Positions 6,737-15,419 of a DNA stretch of 22,212 nucleotides are shown piece by piece. Both the position numbers and the translations under genes were made by a program. Within the stretch, counting starts at the first letter, position 1. Each line of letters begins with the position of its first letter. The notes beneath the pieces are model-generated. The model did no database searches. It was given only the letters and a program-made list of their open reading frames with translations, and was not told the origin of the DNA. Source of the DNA: Chara braunii (Eukaryota; Streptophyta; Charophyceae; Charales; Characeae); NCBI GenBank assembly GCA_003427395.1, contig BFEA01000084.1:259359-281570 (forward strand), in the 5' to 3' direction.

Positions 6737-7969
6737 TTATAAACAGACAACTTCTGGGTCCTGGGGGAGGAGCAAGTCCTCCTTTTCGTCCCAAAGGTGA
6801 CGAGAGAAAACCAACTGCTTATTTTCTAAGAAACGAACCCATTGAAACTCAGAGGCCCAACGGCTGCTGAACAGTTTTTGGGCATCTGAGAGTAACAGAG
6901 AGCTATCCTTAATTTTGAACCATTCGGCTAAGATCAAATTCCTAACTGCAGCCTTAAAAGAATTACGAAGATGGGCAACAGACCACACCAAGTTACTGAA
7001 TCTTCGGTCCATGCGAGCCATCCACAGGACCCAAAAGCCAATAATGCGAAATTTGTTACCAATCTTTGATCTAGCTGTCATAGACTGATATCCGAAAAAG
7101 ACCATACTCTTAGTCCAGTACGACATATAGCCATATGTTGCGAACCAAAGCCTGCTCAACCATTCCCAGAAGCCTCTAACAACCACACATTCCCACAAGA
7201 GGTGAGAAGAATCTTCCAGCGATGTGTGGGGCCACACATTCCCACCAGAGGTGAGAAGAATCTTCCAGCGATGTATGGGGACATGGTTGTCCATACCTTT
7301 CTCTGTGCACCAGGCTGCAGTGGGGACACAGTTGTGCATGTGTAACCACTGAAGCCCCGCGAGCTTGACCTCCGTAATCCCCATGATGATGCTGATGAAG
7401 ACGTGAACCCAGGTCAGCCCTGGACTTGGTAACTGCATTTTCTTGCACTGACTGTTCCATGAGTCCCATACTCTGATTTGGAGCGATGAGGATTTAGAGT
7501 GAATTTTGTAACCAATTCGTGAAGAGTAATCCGGCAGTAGTACTGTGGTAACTGTTGTAGATTCCGGTGTAGTATTCCATCCCATTCGTGTTACATCTAC
7601 CCTCCAAGTGCTGTAATCCGAGCCATTTTTCACTGGTGTGAATTTGGTTCTGCTGTCCTTTCCAGTATGCACCTTGACCCTCACTTCGCAGCATTGCTCC
7701 AAGTTGAGTGTCTGAGTAGGAGGGTCAGAGCGTCGCAGTGTTCCTTTGTTGTGTCTCCAAGAGGAGACCTCTGCTGCCTGCCTGGTGCCCTGTTTGGTTG
7801 CGCAGAAGTACTTTTGAGTTGTGGAGTCCCGCCACCAGGAATCCTGTTCCACAGTCGCTTCGCCCTGCTGCAGTTTCGCTTTCCAAGTAGCCGGTATGGC
7901 AGCAATCAGGAGGTTCCTATGTTGTTCTACATTGTGAAGGCCTCGCAGTTTCTCCCTCAATGTTTCCAC
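6737..7969 (-). pseudogene. LINE-A ORF2 C-terminus with zf-RVT zinc finger
   Basis: A 410-codon open frame that continues the ORF2 frame of the upstream RT. The key part is HNCVPTAAWCTEKG followed by TSLEDSSHLLWECVVVRGFW, the C..C...H..C pattern of the plant LINE zf-RVT domain. An Arg/Trp-rich tail follows (IIGFWVLWMARMDRRFSNLV) and the frame ends with TAA at 6737-6739. A 49-bp tandem duplication lies within the zinc-finger coding, and the frame is kept only because a compensating 1-nt change must also be present. The ATG at 7969 is not a real start. Confidence 0.7.
7183..7280 (-). repeat. 49-bp tandem duplication in the zinc-finger coding
   Basis: CCACACATTCCCAC recurs at 7183 and 7232, followed in both copies by the same GAGGTGAGAAGAATCTTCCA segment. 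Period 49, not a multiple of three. Confidence 0.9.
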
Positions 7970-8455
7970 CTTGTGCCAATCGAAGGTCTGGCTGCTCCAT
8001 AAATGCTCTATCTTCCAGATTCCTCTCTATAGCCATTTCCTGGCAAAATTGCCTGGAATTTTACCTACCGAGAGGGGTTGGGCGGAAGCGTCCAGAATGG
8101 CGGGATTTTCAAACAAACTAGTAGACATGATTTCAGAAAAGGTGGATGGTGGTGTAAGGGTGTTAGGAAGAATCCTAGACCAAGAGTTCAGAATGGGACC
8201 CCATGTGGGGGATTTGACAGATCTGACCATGGGGTAATACACGAGAGCCTGCCATACGGCCTCTTCGTCAGCTAGTTCCCATTCCCTAGATAGGGTGGCT
8301 TGTGCCAAATGCATCCAGGGTTGTTCTTCTTGTGAGATACGGAGCCTTACTGGCCATTTGGCCAGCAGAGCGGAGTTCTGTGTCTTTGGGTCTAGAATAC
8401 CTAGGCCACCATCGCGCCTCTTCTTGGTGAGTTTCCACTAAGCAACTTTACTGAT
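7970..8455 (-). pseudogene. LINE-A ORF2 linker between RT and zinc finger
   Basis: It stays in the ORF2 frame. KLTKKRRDGGLGILDPKTQN (about 8433-8370), with ALLAKWPV downstream, parallels KLTVTKEEGGLALLHPQRQN in LINE-B, which confirms homology. Stops: a TGA at 8456-8458, a TAG about 18 bp downstream where LINE-B has Trp, and a TAG at 8027-8029. The rest shows the weakly conserved connector typical of these proteins. Confidence 0.65.
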
Positions 8456-9400
8456 TCATGAGCAGGTGTTAGCATCCCCCTTCCAGATGAATCTGGTAAG
8501 GAGCTGGCGCACTAGCTTGGCAGAGGATGAGGAGATCTGGCGAATCGCCAGAATGAACCAAAGGGTGGAAAGGATGGTGCAGTTGGCTACTAATGCTCTT
8601 CCTAGGAGGGAATAATTCTTCCTCCCAAACCATTTGGCGCATGTACCTCTAGTCCTGTTGTCAATTACTGATGCCTGGTCCTTTGCACAGTCTCCGAAGG
8701 ACATCTTGATTCCCAGATATCTTTTGGATTCTGTTGAGTGGACCAGTTTGATCCCAAAGTCCACTGTAAGTGGGGAGTTGTCACGTGTCAGAGCGACGGA
8801 CTTATTCCAGTTCACCCGCATTTCAGAAGCAACTTCGTAGACTGATAGGCATTCATGCAGAGCTGTTAAAGAGGTAGGTGTGCTTTCCGATCTGACTGAG
8901 AAATCGTCGGCTAAGGCCGATACTTTCAGTTCAAAGGAGGGGGAGACTCGGAGACCTCTGAACGACTGATGGTTTCTGATCATATTGAGAAGCACCTCCA
9001 ATTGGATGATGAAGAGGGATGGCGCTAGGGGACGCCCCTGCCTCAGTGACCTTGTGACTCTAAAAGACTGGGAGACAAATCCATTGACCGTGATTCTACC
9101 CTGTGAACCGCGGTAAAGGTTTTCTACCCAACCCCTGTAGTTAGGACCTATTCCTAGCTTACATAGGACTTCCAGTAGAAAATTCCACTTGACACGGTCA
9201 TAGGCCTTCTCAAAGTCTATGAGGAGTATGGCGGTATCAGATTTTTGTGCTTTGATAAGATCTATGACTTGTGAGATTACCATGACGTTGTCGAGGACTT
9301 GCCTCCCTGAGATGAAACCTGATTGGTCCGAGTGGACCAACTTGGTCATCAGAGAGGTAAGGCGCCTTCCTAGGGTCTTTGCCAAGATTTTCCCTGCCAC
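8456..9400 (-). pseudogene. LINE-A reverse transcriptase core
   Basis: Frame of 314 residues. Motifs: SDQSGFISGRQVLDN (about 24-38), LIDFEKAYDRV (60-70, catalytic Asp), SLRQGRPLAPSLF (118-130; Arg replaces the usual Cys), ALADDFS (162-168, catalytic Asp pair preceded by Leu), and RYLGIKMS in the thumb. It is continuous in frame with 9440-10057, separated by a single TGA at 9440-9442 that probably arose from an Arg CGA codon. It would copy LINE RNA by target-primed reverse transcription in the nucleus. Confidence 0.85.
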
Positions 9401-9439
9401 GTTTAGTAAGGAGATGGGCCTGTAGTTCCGGACGTCCCG

Positions 9440-10057
9440 TCAATCACCTTTCCTGTACAGGAGAGTAATTACACCCTCCGTCGTTCTCTTGCCAAGTGAG
9501 CTTCCAGTGAGGACGTTATTAAAAGCTCGAAGTAGGTTCGGTGCGAACAGGTCCCAGAAGAGACTGTAAAACTCGACTGGTAGATTGTCGGGCCCAGGAC
9601 ATTTACCTCTGGCCATACTGCGCATAGCTGCTGTTAGTTCGCAGAGAGTGATAGGTTGTTCCAGAGTCTCTTGTTCCTGTTGTGACAGTATTTTGTGTGT
9701 AGACCCCCATAGGAATTCCTCGTATTCCGGAGACACTATTGGTTCTCCTGGACCTTTGTCGGAGGTAAGCAACTTTTCATAGAATATGCGGACAAGCTCA
9801 CAGATAGAATCAGAGGTCGTTGTCGGGGGATGCGTATTATAGAATGGGTGAAATAATTCCACCATAGAGGGAGAGCCTCGCTTGTCATTTCCCAATTTGA
9901 ATGTAGTGGAGTTCATTTTGTCCTTATGTAGGATGTTGTCTATGCGTTTGAATTTAACCCATGATTCTTGTCTGCTAATTTGCTTATCCTGCCATTCCTG
10001 TAGCCATAGGGTTCTCCTGAGGGCCCAATGGCTGTTGGAGAAAGAGGTAAAACCCAT
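9440..10057 (-). pseudogene. LINE-A ORF2, region between endonuclease and RT fingers
   Basis: 205 residues in the RT frame. It contains ARGKCPGPDNLPVEFYSLFW, the classic K.PGPDG.P motif just before the RT fingers, and ends at YRKGD before the stop codon. The next codons resume as RDVRNYRPISLLN. The ATG at 10057 is internal; the endonuclease frame upstream is shifted by an indel near 10080-10110. Confidence 0.8.
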
Positions 10058-10074
10058 GTTATTCTCAGCCTTTT

Positions 10075-10860
10075 CTATGTTACGTTTGAGGATGATCTCA
10101 TCCAGTTTCCTGTTTGCCGCTTGATTCTTGAAATGTTGTTGAGAAGCCCAGAGAGCATATGTGTGCCTTTATCTAGCCAATCCCCACAATCTGAGAACAG
10201 GGTGGAAGAAGCTCTCCAATCTTCCCAGAAAATGCGAACCCAATCAATCATACCCTTGTCATCAAAGATCTGGATGTTTAATTTGAATGTACCCCTCCTC
10301 TTATCCAGAGGGGGGCCTGCCGCGATGGTAAGTGAGACCGGTTTGTGGTCTGAAAGTGGATCTAGTGAGTGTTCTGCCTTGAGAACCAGTGGGATCACAC
10401 ATTCCGTATAGAAGATAACGTCCAGTCTTCTGCACACCACCGGTGTGTTGGAGGAGAACCAGGTGAAAGATCGCTGGTCGGGGTGCAATATACGGAACGG
10501 GTCGAAAAGACCCTTGTCTGCCAACAGTTCATTCAACACTAGCGATTCGTCTGGGTGAGAGAGAGGGGAGGATGAATCCAGTGCCTCATTCAGTACCGTG
10601 TTCCAATCCCCCCCGATCAGCAAGAAATTTGAATCCGGTACGACTTGGGAAAAATTATTTAGAAAAGGAATTTTGAGAGCATGGTCCACGGGGGCATATA
10701 CCGAGATCAAGGTCCATTGCTGAGATTTGATTGTTAATGTGACCAGGGACCATCTTCCTAACGGGTCGAAGTCCGTCCCGGAAACGGTCTTGCAGATGGA
10801 GTTGTGGAGTGGCTGTAATTTTGATTAAGGCAGCAACAGTAAAGATCTGTTTTGGGCTGA
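10075..10860 (-). pseudogene. LINE-A AP-type endonuclease, N-terminally incomplete
   Basis: Reading from about 10800: GRWSLVTLTIKSQQWTLISVYAPVD (only partly within the ATG-initiated frame at 10710), then GGDWNTVLNEA, HPDQRSFTWFSSN, CRRLDVIFYT and LSDHKPVSLT. These are the central and C-terminal motifs of the endonuclease domain that nicks target DNA; the Asp of RLDVI is intact. A frameshift lies near 10785, and upstream only an AALIKIT remnant is left. The N-terminal WN.RG and QET motifs are missing. Confidence 0.75.
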
Positions 10861-10889
10861 CGGTTGACAAGATGTTGGGGAGTGGCTGC

Positions 10890-10894
<5 letters not shown>

Positions 10895-10921
<27 letters not shown>

Positions 10922-11118
10922 GGGGGGAGGCTGCTCCCCTCCCTTTTTTTTTTTTTTTTTTGTGTTGCTCCTCTTTTCCTTTTGCTGAGCTTCAGGGTTT
11001 TATTTTGGAAGAATTCTTTTAGAGGGATACTGAGGGACTCTGGACCCGGTTTCCAGCATGGTCCATGTGGGGCTATGGCCCCAGGCTCCCTCGGGGTTAG
11101 ATTTTTTTTTTTTTTTTT
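10895..11118 (-). other. Series of retroposon-type poly(A) tails (T runs on plus)
   Basis: T runs of 27, 18 and 17 lie at 10895-10921, 10944-10961 and 11102-11118. On the minus strand, the stretch between the second and third contains an AATAAA-type signal (about 11004-10999) some 40 bp before the 18-A run. This suggests successive 3'-end insertions (short truncated retroposons), but their bodies are not recognisable. The 11102-11118 run could also be the tail of an eL32 cDNA. Confidence 0.5.
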
Positions 11119-11572
11119 AGAACAACCACTGACAAATTGTGCTTAAGGACACACACGGTCCATATTGATCCCGAGGAAAAATTGTAACTCCGTATCCAAA
11201 ATTCTGACGAGTTCAAGATACCGAAAGCTCAGCTTCTGACCCCAACAACTTAGATTCCAATACGCATTGTGCGAGGATCAAACTCCCAGAAGTCGTCGAT
11301 ATGGCGCCCTGTTCCGCTTCTCATTACTCAAGGAATTCTCTGCTAGCCTACCACAACCTTCAGCAGCACTTAACCAGAAAATCAGAGTACCTCATGAAAC
11401 CCCAGCTCTCTACGAGCCCATTCTCCCATACACATTCTATCTACTCCTCCCTCACACATACGCGATCGAAAATCTTTCCCTGTCTTCGAGCGAGAGCTAA
11501 GTTGCTTGACGTACGTCGAGTACAAGGAAAAGGAGGTAGAAGCTACACAGCGCCCACAGTGATCCCCCCTCT
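11119..11572 (-). other. Non-coding: eL32 3' flank or UTR
   Basis: No gene. It lies between the eL32 stop and the 17-A tract, so it would be a ~450-nt 3' UTR if the gene is a retrocopy. No AATAAA is visible close to the A tract. Confidence 0.4.
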
Positions 11573-11974
11573 TTACTCGTCCTCCTGGCTGCGGAGACGA
11601 GCTGCTCCATTCGTCACGCTGATGTTCAGCTGGGCTGCCCTCTCCACAATGGCCTTCCTCTTGAGAGTGGAAACACGGTGAGCGATCTCGGCACAAAACA
11701 CCCTGTTGTGCATGAGAAGAACATCCAGCTCCTTGACGTTGTTGACGACAAACTTCTTAAAACCATTGGGAAGGATATGCCTCGTCTTCTTGTTCGACCC
11801 ATAACCAATATTTGGCATCAACGTCGTTCCCTTGAACCTATGCCGAACGCGGGAATTGACACCCTTCGGCTTCCTCCAGTTTGGCTTCACACATATCTTC
11901 CTGTCGGATTGAGGACGAATGAACTTCTTCGTCCTCTTCTTCATGATCTTCCTCCTCACTAAGGGATTCACCAT
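11573..11974 (-). CDS. RPL32: 60S ribosomal protein eL32 (RPL32)
   Basis: An intact, intronless 133-codon frame, ATG at 11974 and TAA at 11573-11575. The length equals that of plant eL32. Family blocks are all present in order: [14 protein letters not shown] (12-25), NWRKPKG (32-38), [19 protein letters not shown] (42-60), [16 protein letters not shown] (62-77), [10 protein letters not shown] (81-90), [10 protein letters not shown] (94-103), IVERAAQL (109-116) and the C-terminal ARLRSQEDE. The protein is a structural component of the cytosolic large ribosomal subunit. The start is supported by family length and by [10 protein letters not shown] at the N-terminus. Upstream on the minus strand a CTTTCTCTC pyrimidine tract lies about 25 nt before the ATG, reminiscent of ribosomal-protein leaders; I see no TATA box. 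It sits alone between transposons. The open question is whether it is a normal gene or a recent intact retrocopy. Some positions (for example NGAARL near the C-terminus) deviate from the forms I know. Confidence 0.93.
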   Translation of the reverse strand: MVNPLVRRKIMKKRTKKFIRPQSDRKICVKPNWRKPKGVNSRVRHRFKGTTLMPNIGYGSNKKTRHILPNGFKKFVVNNVKELDVLLMHNRVFCAEIAHRVSTLKRKAIVERAAQLNISVTNGAARLRSQEDE

Positions 11975-12133
11975 CTTGGCGATGGATGGACACGGCTGAG
12001 AGAAAGTACGACTGCCGGCCGACGGAGTCCGGCGAACGAAATGGTACAGGAAACAAGCGGCGGAGGGAAAGCCCCTCCGAGTTGTTTGTGAGGATTCCCG
12101 GCCTCTTTTTTTTTTTTTTTTCCGGCGTCTTTG
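11975..12133. promoter_or_regulatory. Possible eL32 5' flank, with a T-run
   Basis: It carries the short pyrimidine-rich leader before the eL32 ATG and then CpG-rich DNA. A 16-T run lies at 12106-12121. No defined promoter element can be named. Confidence 0.3.
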
Positions 12134-12167
<34 letters not shown>

Positions 12168-12636
12168 CTATGTTCTTCTCTCAAATTCTTTTTCGCCTTT
12201 CACTACCTTCCTACCACTACCCCTAAGACTATATAGAGGGGACCCCTGCAAGCATAGGGCCTGGCAAACGAGGTAATTCATGTTGCCTCCCGCCCCAACA
12301 GCGGTAGTCATAGATGGGGTGGGGCCGCCGGTGGGGGTCCGGCTAACGCAAAGACTGAGCATTTTGCCAGTAGCTGCGCCTCCCTTTCTCATCGTCCCCC
12401 ACCCCTCATCGAGTAGCAGCAGAGGCTATGGCCAACACTCTCCCACACACCACACACAACCCACTCGTGCTCACACTCACACCCGTGTTGGTCATAGACC
12501 CCGCTAATACCGATCACGGGTATCCAGAGGACTATCGCCGTCCGTTGGCACTAAGTGCGCCGGAGGCCGCACGGGGCTTGAACCCACAACCTCCTGAATG
12601 CCACTTTCATGCCTCACCAACTCAGCTATAAGGAAT
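12134..12636 (-). mobile_element. tRNA-derived SINE-like element, ~500 bp
   Basis: On the minus strand, a tRNA-like head (12636 to about 12560) is followed by a ~400-bp body and a 26-A tail (T run 12134-12159). The head has an A box TAGCTGAGTTGG (12628-12617) and a B box GGTTCAAGCCC (12584-12574) at usual spacing. It has a foldable T arm, a 3/4-paired D stem and a short anticodon-like stem (TGAA/TTCA), but the acceptor ends do not pair, so it is not a working tRNA. Pol III head, body and poly(A) end is the layout of tRNA SINEs mobilised by LINE machinery. I found no target duplication. Confidence 0.6.
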
Positions 12637-12962
12637 GAAGAGACGAATTATTTCAAAAAAATAAAAAAATAAAAAATAAAAAAAAATGGAGTGGACGTCG
12701 CACAATTCACCCGCCGTTTCTTTTGTCTTTTTCACATGTCCTGAGTGGCGCTGCGAAGCCTTGATTGATGAATCGGGATCTCCGACGTGGGGGGGGAACC
12801 TACGCTAGGCTATTCTGCCCTACCCTGCCCTAAACACGAGGAGGGTCGCCACAGGGAGCCCCGCTCTCGACAGCACAAGCGTAGGGACCGAGGTCCCACC
12901 AAAGGCCTGGTGGTCCCACCTGTGCATATTTTGGATTCGTTACCGTCCACGTACATTAGGCA
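12637..12962. other. Non-coding, A-rich start then GC-rich
   Basis: An A-rich (AAAAAAT)n-like tract lies at about 12654-12686. Short self-complementary pieces such as GGGACCGAGGTCCC lie near 12884. No gene is supported. Confidence 0.4.
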
Positions 12963-13079
12963 TCGCCGCACTACTCACCAAATGTTTTAAAAACAAATGA
13001 GAACGAATCTTCCCCTAGAATATCGAAAGGTGCACCCCGTAATTTTTGTCTTTTGTGCATTTGCTGAGTAGTGCGGCGA
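12963..13079. mobile_element. 117-bp MITE-like inverted-repeat element
   Basis: The left end is TCGCCGCACTACTCACCAAATG (12963-12984, 22 bp). The right end at 13058-13079 is its reverse complement with one mismatch. The CGCCGCAC core resembles the elements at 1360-1516 and 1578-1742. Target duplication not evident. Confidence 0.6.
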
Positions 13080-13724
13080 GGACCATTCTGCGGAGCCATC
13101 GCGGGGCCGGGCCAAGTGGGACAAGCCACTGCGGCCGGGGCCCACTCCCGCGCGAGTTTTTCCTTTTATTTTTTTATTTTTGGCGGTCGATGTGCACAAT
13201 CTGCGGCCAATTATGAGAAAAAGGCGCCACTGCGACCTGGCCGCCGGCGGGGGAACAGCCGGCAAAAAACGGCCGTAGGGGTGGAGAAACCCCTGCCTCC
13301 GTCGGGATGGATGCATTACCGGTAGGCTGCGCGTACCCCACTTTCTCTCTTCCTCCTACCTACGTTCGGCGGAATGCTAAGCGCGCCGGTCCCTTGGATC
13401 GGGCATCGACGTGCGAGGTTGCATGCCACTCGTCACGTGTATGCCACACCCACCTCCCTTTTCCCAGCTCCCGCCTTCGCTCCCATTGCCCGCCCCGGCT
13501 CGCCCCGAACCTCACCGGCCCTCCCCTTCCCCGCCCCGCTCCGCCCTCCACCTGCGCAGACAATGGCGGACGTGCCTTGGTAACTACCTGCCCTTGCAAT
13601 CACCTCCACACATCTTCCTCTCGCGCGTCTTGTCGCATGTGATGCTCGTGATGCTTTTTTTTTTTGTTGTTGTTTTGGGGGGAGGGGGGGGAATGGTCGT
13701 GATGCTCGCGTATCCTCGGGGGCT
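13080..13724. other. GC- and C-rich non-coding DNA
   Basis: No supported gene. The long frames here are Pro/Arg/Ala-rich translations of C-rich DNA (13340-13560) open on both strands, so they are composition artefacts. T- and G-runs follow at about 13656-13692. Confidence 0.45.
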
Positions 13725-13850
13725 AGTTTTATCTATTTATATATTACGTATAATATGTTTTTTTCATTTCTTTTCTATGTTTTGTTGTCCTCTTCTCCCT
13801 CTCTGCCTACGGTTTACCGGGCAGTTCTATTTGACGATATATGTAATGTA
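13725..13850 (+). mobile_element. LTR relic of the gag-element family
   Basis: 13781-13842 matches 22040-22102 in the second LTR, sharing TTGTTGTCCTCTTCT, ACGGTTTACCGGGCAGTTCT and GACGATATAT. Both are preceded by TA-rich sequence. The start of the LTR is not present here, so this is an internal fragment in plus orientation. Confidence 0.6.
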
Positions 13851-14003
13851 TTATTTAGTTATTTAGTCAGTTCGATAGGTTTCCTTTTGGGGGGGATCTT
13901 TGGCAATGCAACTGGGGTGTGGTTCGAATTTCCGCACCATCGAGTCGACGTAGAGGGCGGCTTTGCATGGGCCCATTAACGCGTGGGACTTATGGCCGCC
14001 GAT

Positions 14004-14188
14004 CTCCGTGATCTACGGCTGGCAATGAACTACAGCGCACTCGGTACTGGGACCAGACCCCCGTTTGTCCATTGCATCTGCTTGGCTCTTCGTGTCTCCG
14101 CAATCTACGGCTAGCAATGAAACTATAGCGCACTCGGTATTGGGACCAGACCCCCGTTTGTCCATTTGCATCTGTTTGGCTCTTCGTG
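14004..14188 (+). repeat. 92-bp tandem duplication, two copies
   Basis: Copies start at 14004 and 14096. Each contains CTACGGCT, GCGCACTCGGTA and GGGACCAGACCCCCGTTTGT, ending GGCTCTTCGTG. They differ by a few substitutions and one or two indels. No coding function is seen. Confidence 0.9.
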
Positions 14189-14193
14189 ACTGT

Positions 14194-14207
14194 AAAAGGG
14201 TTCCTTA
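14194..14207 (+). repeat. Target-site duplication, left copy
   Basis: AAAAGGGTTCCTTA, identical to 14643-14656. The first few A of the right copy merge with the A-rich tail, so the true length is 10-14 bp. Confidence 0.85.
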
Positions 14208-14642
14208 CCCCACCTGTCCTCTCGGTGGGGGAAGTAGTTTGGGAGAGGCCGCAGGAGGCCAACGGATTCGGTTTAGGATCTGGGAGAGAGGAGCTAGTAG
14301 AATCTGAGTTCTGTTTGACTCGGGGGGGGCGTATAGCCTCCTAATAGTCTAGTAGGTGAGGGTAGGTTTCTTAGGTTGATAGGTAGTGTTAGTAGTAGAT
14401 GGGATGGTAGGAGGGGGGATACTGGATGGGATTAAAGGGGGAAGAAAGTGGAAGAGGTTGAAAGGAGGAGGATGTGGGAAGTAACTATAGGAATGCTATG
14501 CATAAGCTAAACCGGCTGATGCTGCCGGGATAACTCCGGGTTGAATTGAGAGGACCCCGGCCTCAGGCAACTTGTTTTGGTTTTCGTAATGAGTACTAAG
14601 CTGATGTTTCTGTTGGAAAAAAAGCAAAAAAGAAAAAAGAAA
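14208..14642 (+). mobile_element. Retroposon of 435 bp with A-rich tail and target duplications
   Basis: It starts CCCCACCTGTCC and ends in an interrupted A-rich tail (about 14617-14642, A runs split by G and GC). It lies between identical 14-bp repeats, as expected for LINE-mediated target-primed insertion. I see no A/B boxes at its head, so it may be a non-tRNA SINE or the 3' end of a 5'-truncated LINE. The body is purine-rich (GGTAGGAGGGGGGATACTGG region) and does not resemble the 3' UTRs of LINE-A or LINE-B here. Confidence 0.75.
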
Positions 14643-14656
14643 AAAAGGGTTCCTTA
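14643..14656 (+). repeat. Target-site duplication, right copy
   Basis: AAAAGGGTTCCTTA directly after the A-rich tail; see the left copy. Confidence 0.85.
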
Positions 14657-14694
14657 GGTTGCCGTTCACACTCGGTTCGGTCTCCCTGGTCGGA

Positions 14695-14930
14695 GGCCAA
14701 GTCCCACTAGCAGCGTTGAGCTACCTCAACGCCTGAAACTGGACGCTTTTGCAAGAATGTGCAGAAATGGTGTTTAGTTGCCTGAACTGCACGTCTCCAC
14801 AAACACGTCCAGATTCAGGCGTTGAGGTAAATGTGCAGAAATGGTGTTGAGTTGCCTGAACTGCACGTCTCCACAAACACGTCCAGATTCAGGCGTTGAG
14901 GTAGCTCAACGCTGCTAGTGGGACTCGGCC
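14695..14930. mobile_element. Foldback element with an internal 74-bp tandem duplication
   Basis: Arms at about 14695-14745 and 14880-14930 are almost perfect inverted copies (GTCCCACTAGCAGCGTTGAG at the left, its complement at the right), extending out to GGCC on both sides. The arms themselves contain a GTTGAGCTACCTCAAC palindrome. Inside, copies at 14756-14829 and 14830-14903 are near-identical direct repeats that include part of the right arm. No coding. A possible short CGGA flank on both sides is too weak to call a target duplication. Confidence 0.7.
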
Positions 14931-15419
14931 CCGGAAACTGTGTTCTTGATAGGAAGGACGCCGGACCCCTTTTCCGGTCTGTATAATCAAATGGCGACCT
15001 CGGTATGAATGAACCTGGCAGGAGTGGGTGGGTTGGGGGCCGGGAAGAAACTGCTGGGGGCCGAAGTGTTTGCACCTGCGGCGATCCACACCCAACAACC
15101 CGCATTTCGGATAGAAAACTAAATCGGTGTGGAGCCTTGTGGAGGGCCCCAAGCAGAAATCGTGGGAGGACACAGTCCCTCCACCCAGCAGCATACTCCC
15201 TCCTGCGCACGACTTTTTCGACGGAATATGGCTGTACATGCGCGCACATTCATCCAGGACAAGGTTCTCCTGTCTGGCCCCGTAGTCCTGTGCCAGGGGT
15301 CTAGTCTATCTAGCTATGGAATGGACTGAAGGGAGTCAGACGTGCCGTACCGTCGTGCTCTCACGCTATGACTCTTCTCAACGCACCTGATCGGGATCAC
15401 GGTCACTTGGATCTGTATC
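14931..15419. other. Non-coding stretch
   Basis: Frames are open on both strands but with no recognisable domain or composition typical of a gene. I see nothing definite. Confidence 0.4.

Larger units (their letters stand above)
6577..10870 (-). mobile_element. LINE-A: 5'-truncated non-LTR retrotransposon
   Basis: On the minus strand, in order: a partial endonuclease (about 10860-10075), reverse transcriptase (10057-8456), a linker, a zf-RVT C-terminus ending at 6737, a ~140-bp 3' UTR, and an 18-A tail (T run 6577-6594 on the plus strand). From 10057 to 6737 the ORF2 frame is kept throughout and is broken only by point stops, so decay is moderate. The first ~70 endonuclease residues and ORF1 are missing, which indicates 5' truncation. 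I found no convincing target duplication. Confidence 0.85.

Noticed and set aside
6105-6794. 229-codon minus-strand frame
   Set aside because: It is made of Thr/His repeats from the (TG)n tract, contains the N, and reads through the LINE-A tail. Not a gene.
9440-9442. Programmed stop readthrough in LINE-A between RT parts
   Set aside because: A TGA lies between otherwise continuous RT coding, but the same frame has other stops (8456, about 8440, 8027), so this is decay.
10827-10840. Target duplication for LINE-A (AAGGCAG near 6568 and 10828)
   Set aside because: The right match lies inside sequence that still reads as endonuclease coding, so it is not an insertion boundary.
12560-12636. Functional tRNA gene
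   Set aside because: A and B boxes and T arm are good, but the acceptor ends do not pair and the anticodon loop lacks U33. Better as a SINE head.
13307-13866. Long plus-strand Pro-rich frames and the overlapping minus-strand Arg/Gly-rich one
   Set aside because: C-rich DNA lacks stops in several frames on both strands; no motif is present.
13915-13955. tRNA-like T arm (GGTTCGAATTTCCGCACCA)
   Set aside because: Ends like a tRNA, but no A box or D arm lies at a usable distance upstream.
14815-15304. Overlapping 99-144-codon frames on both strands
   Set aside because: They run through the foldback element and unremarkable DNA with no protein-family features.
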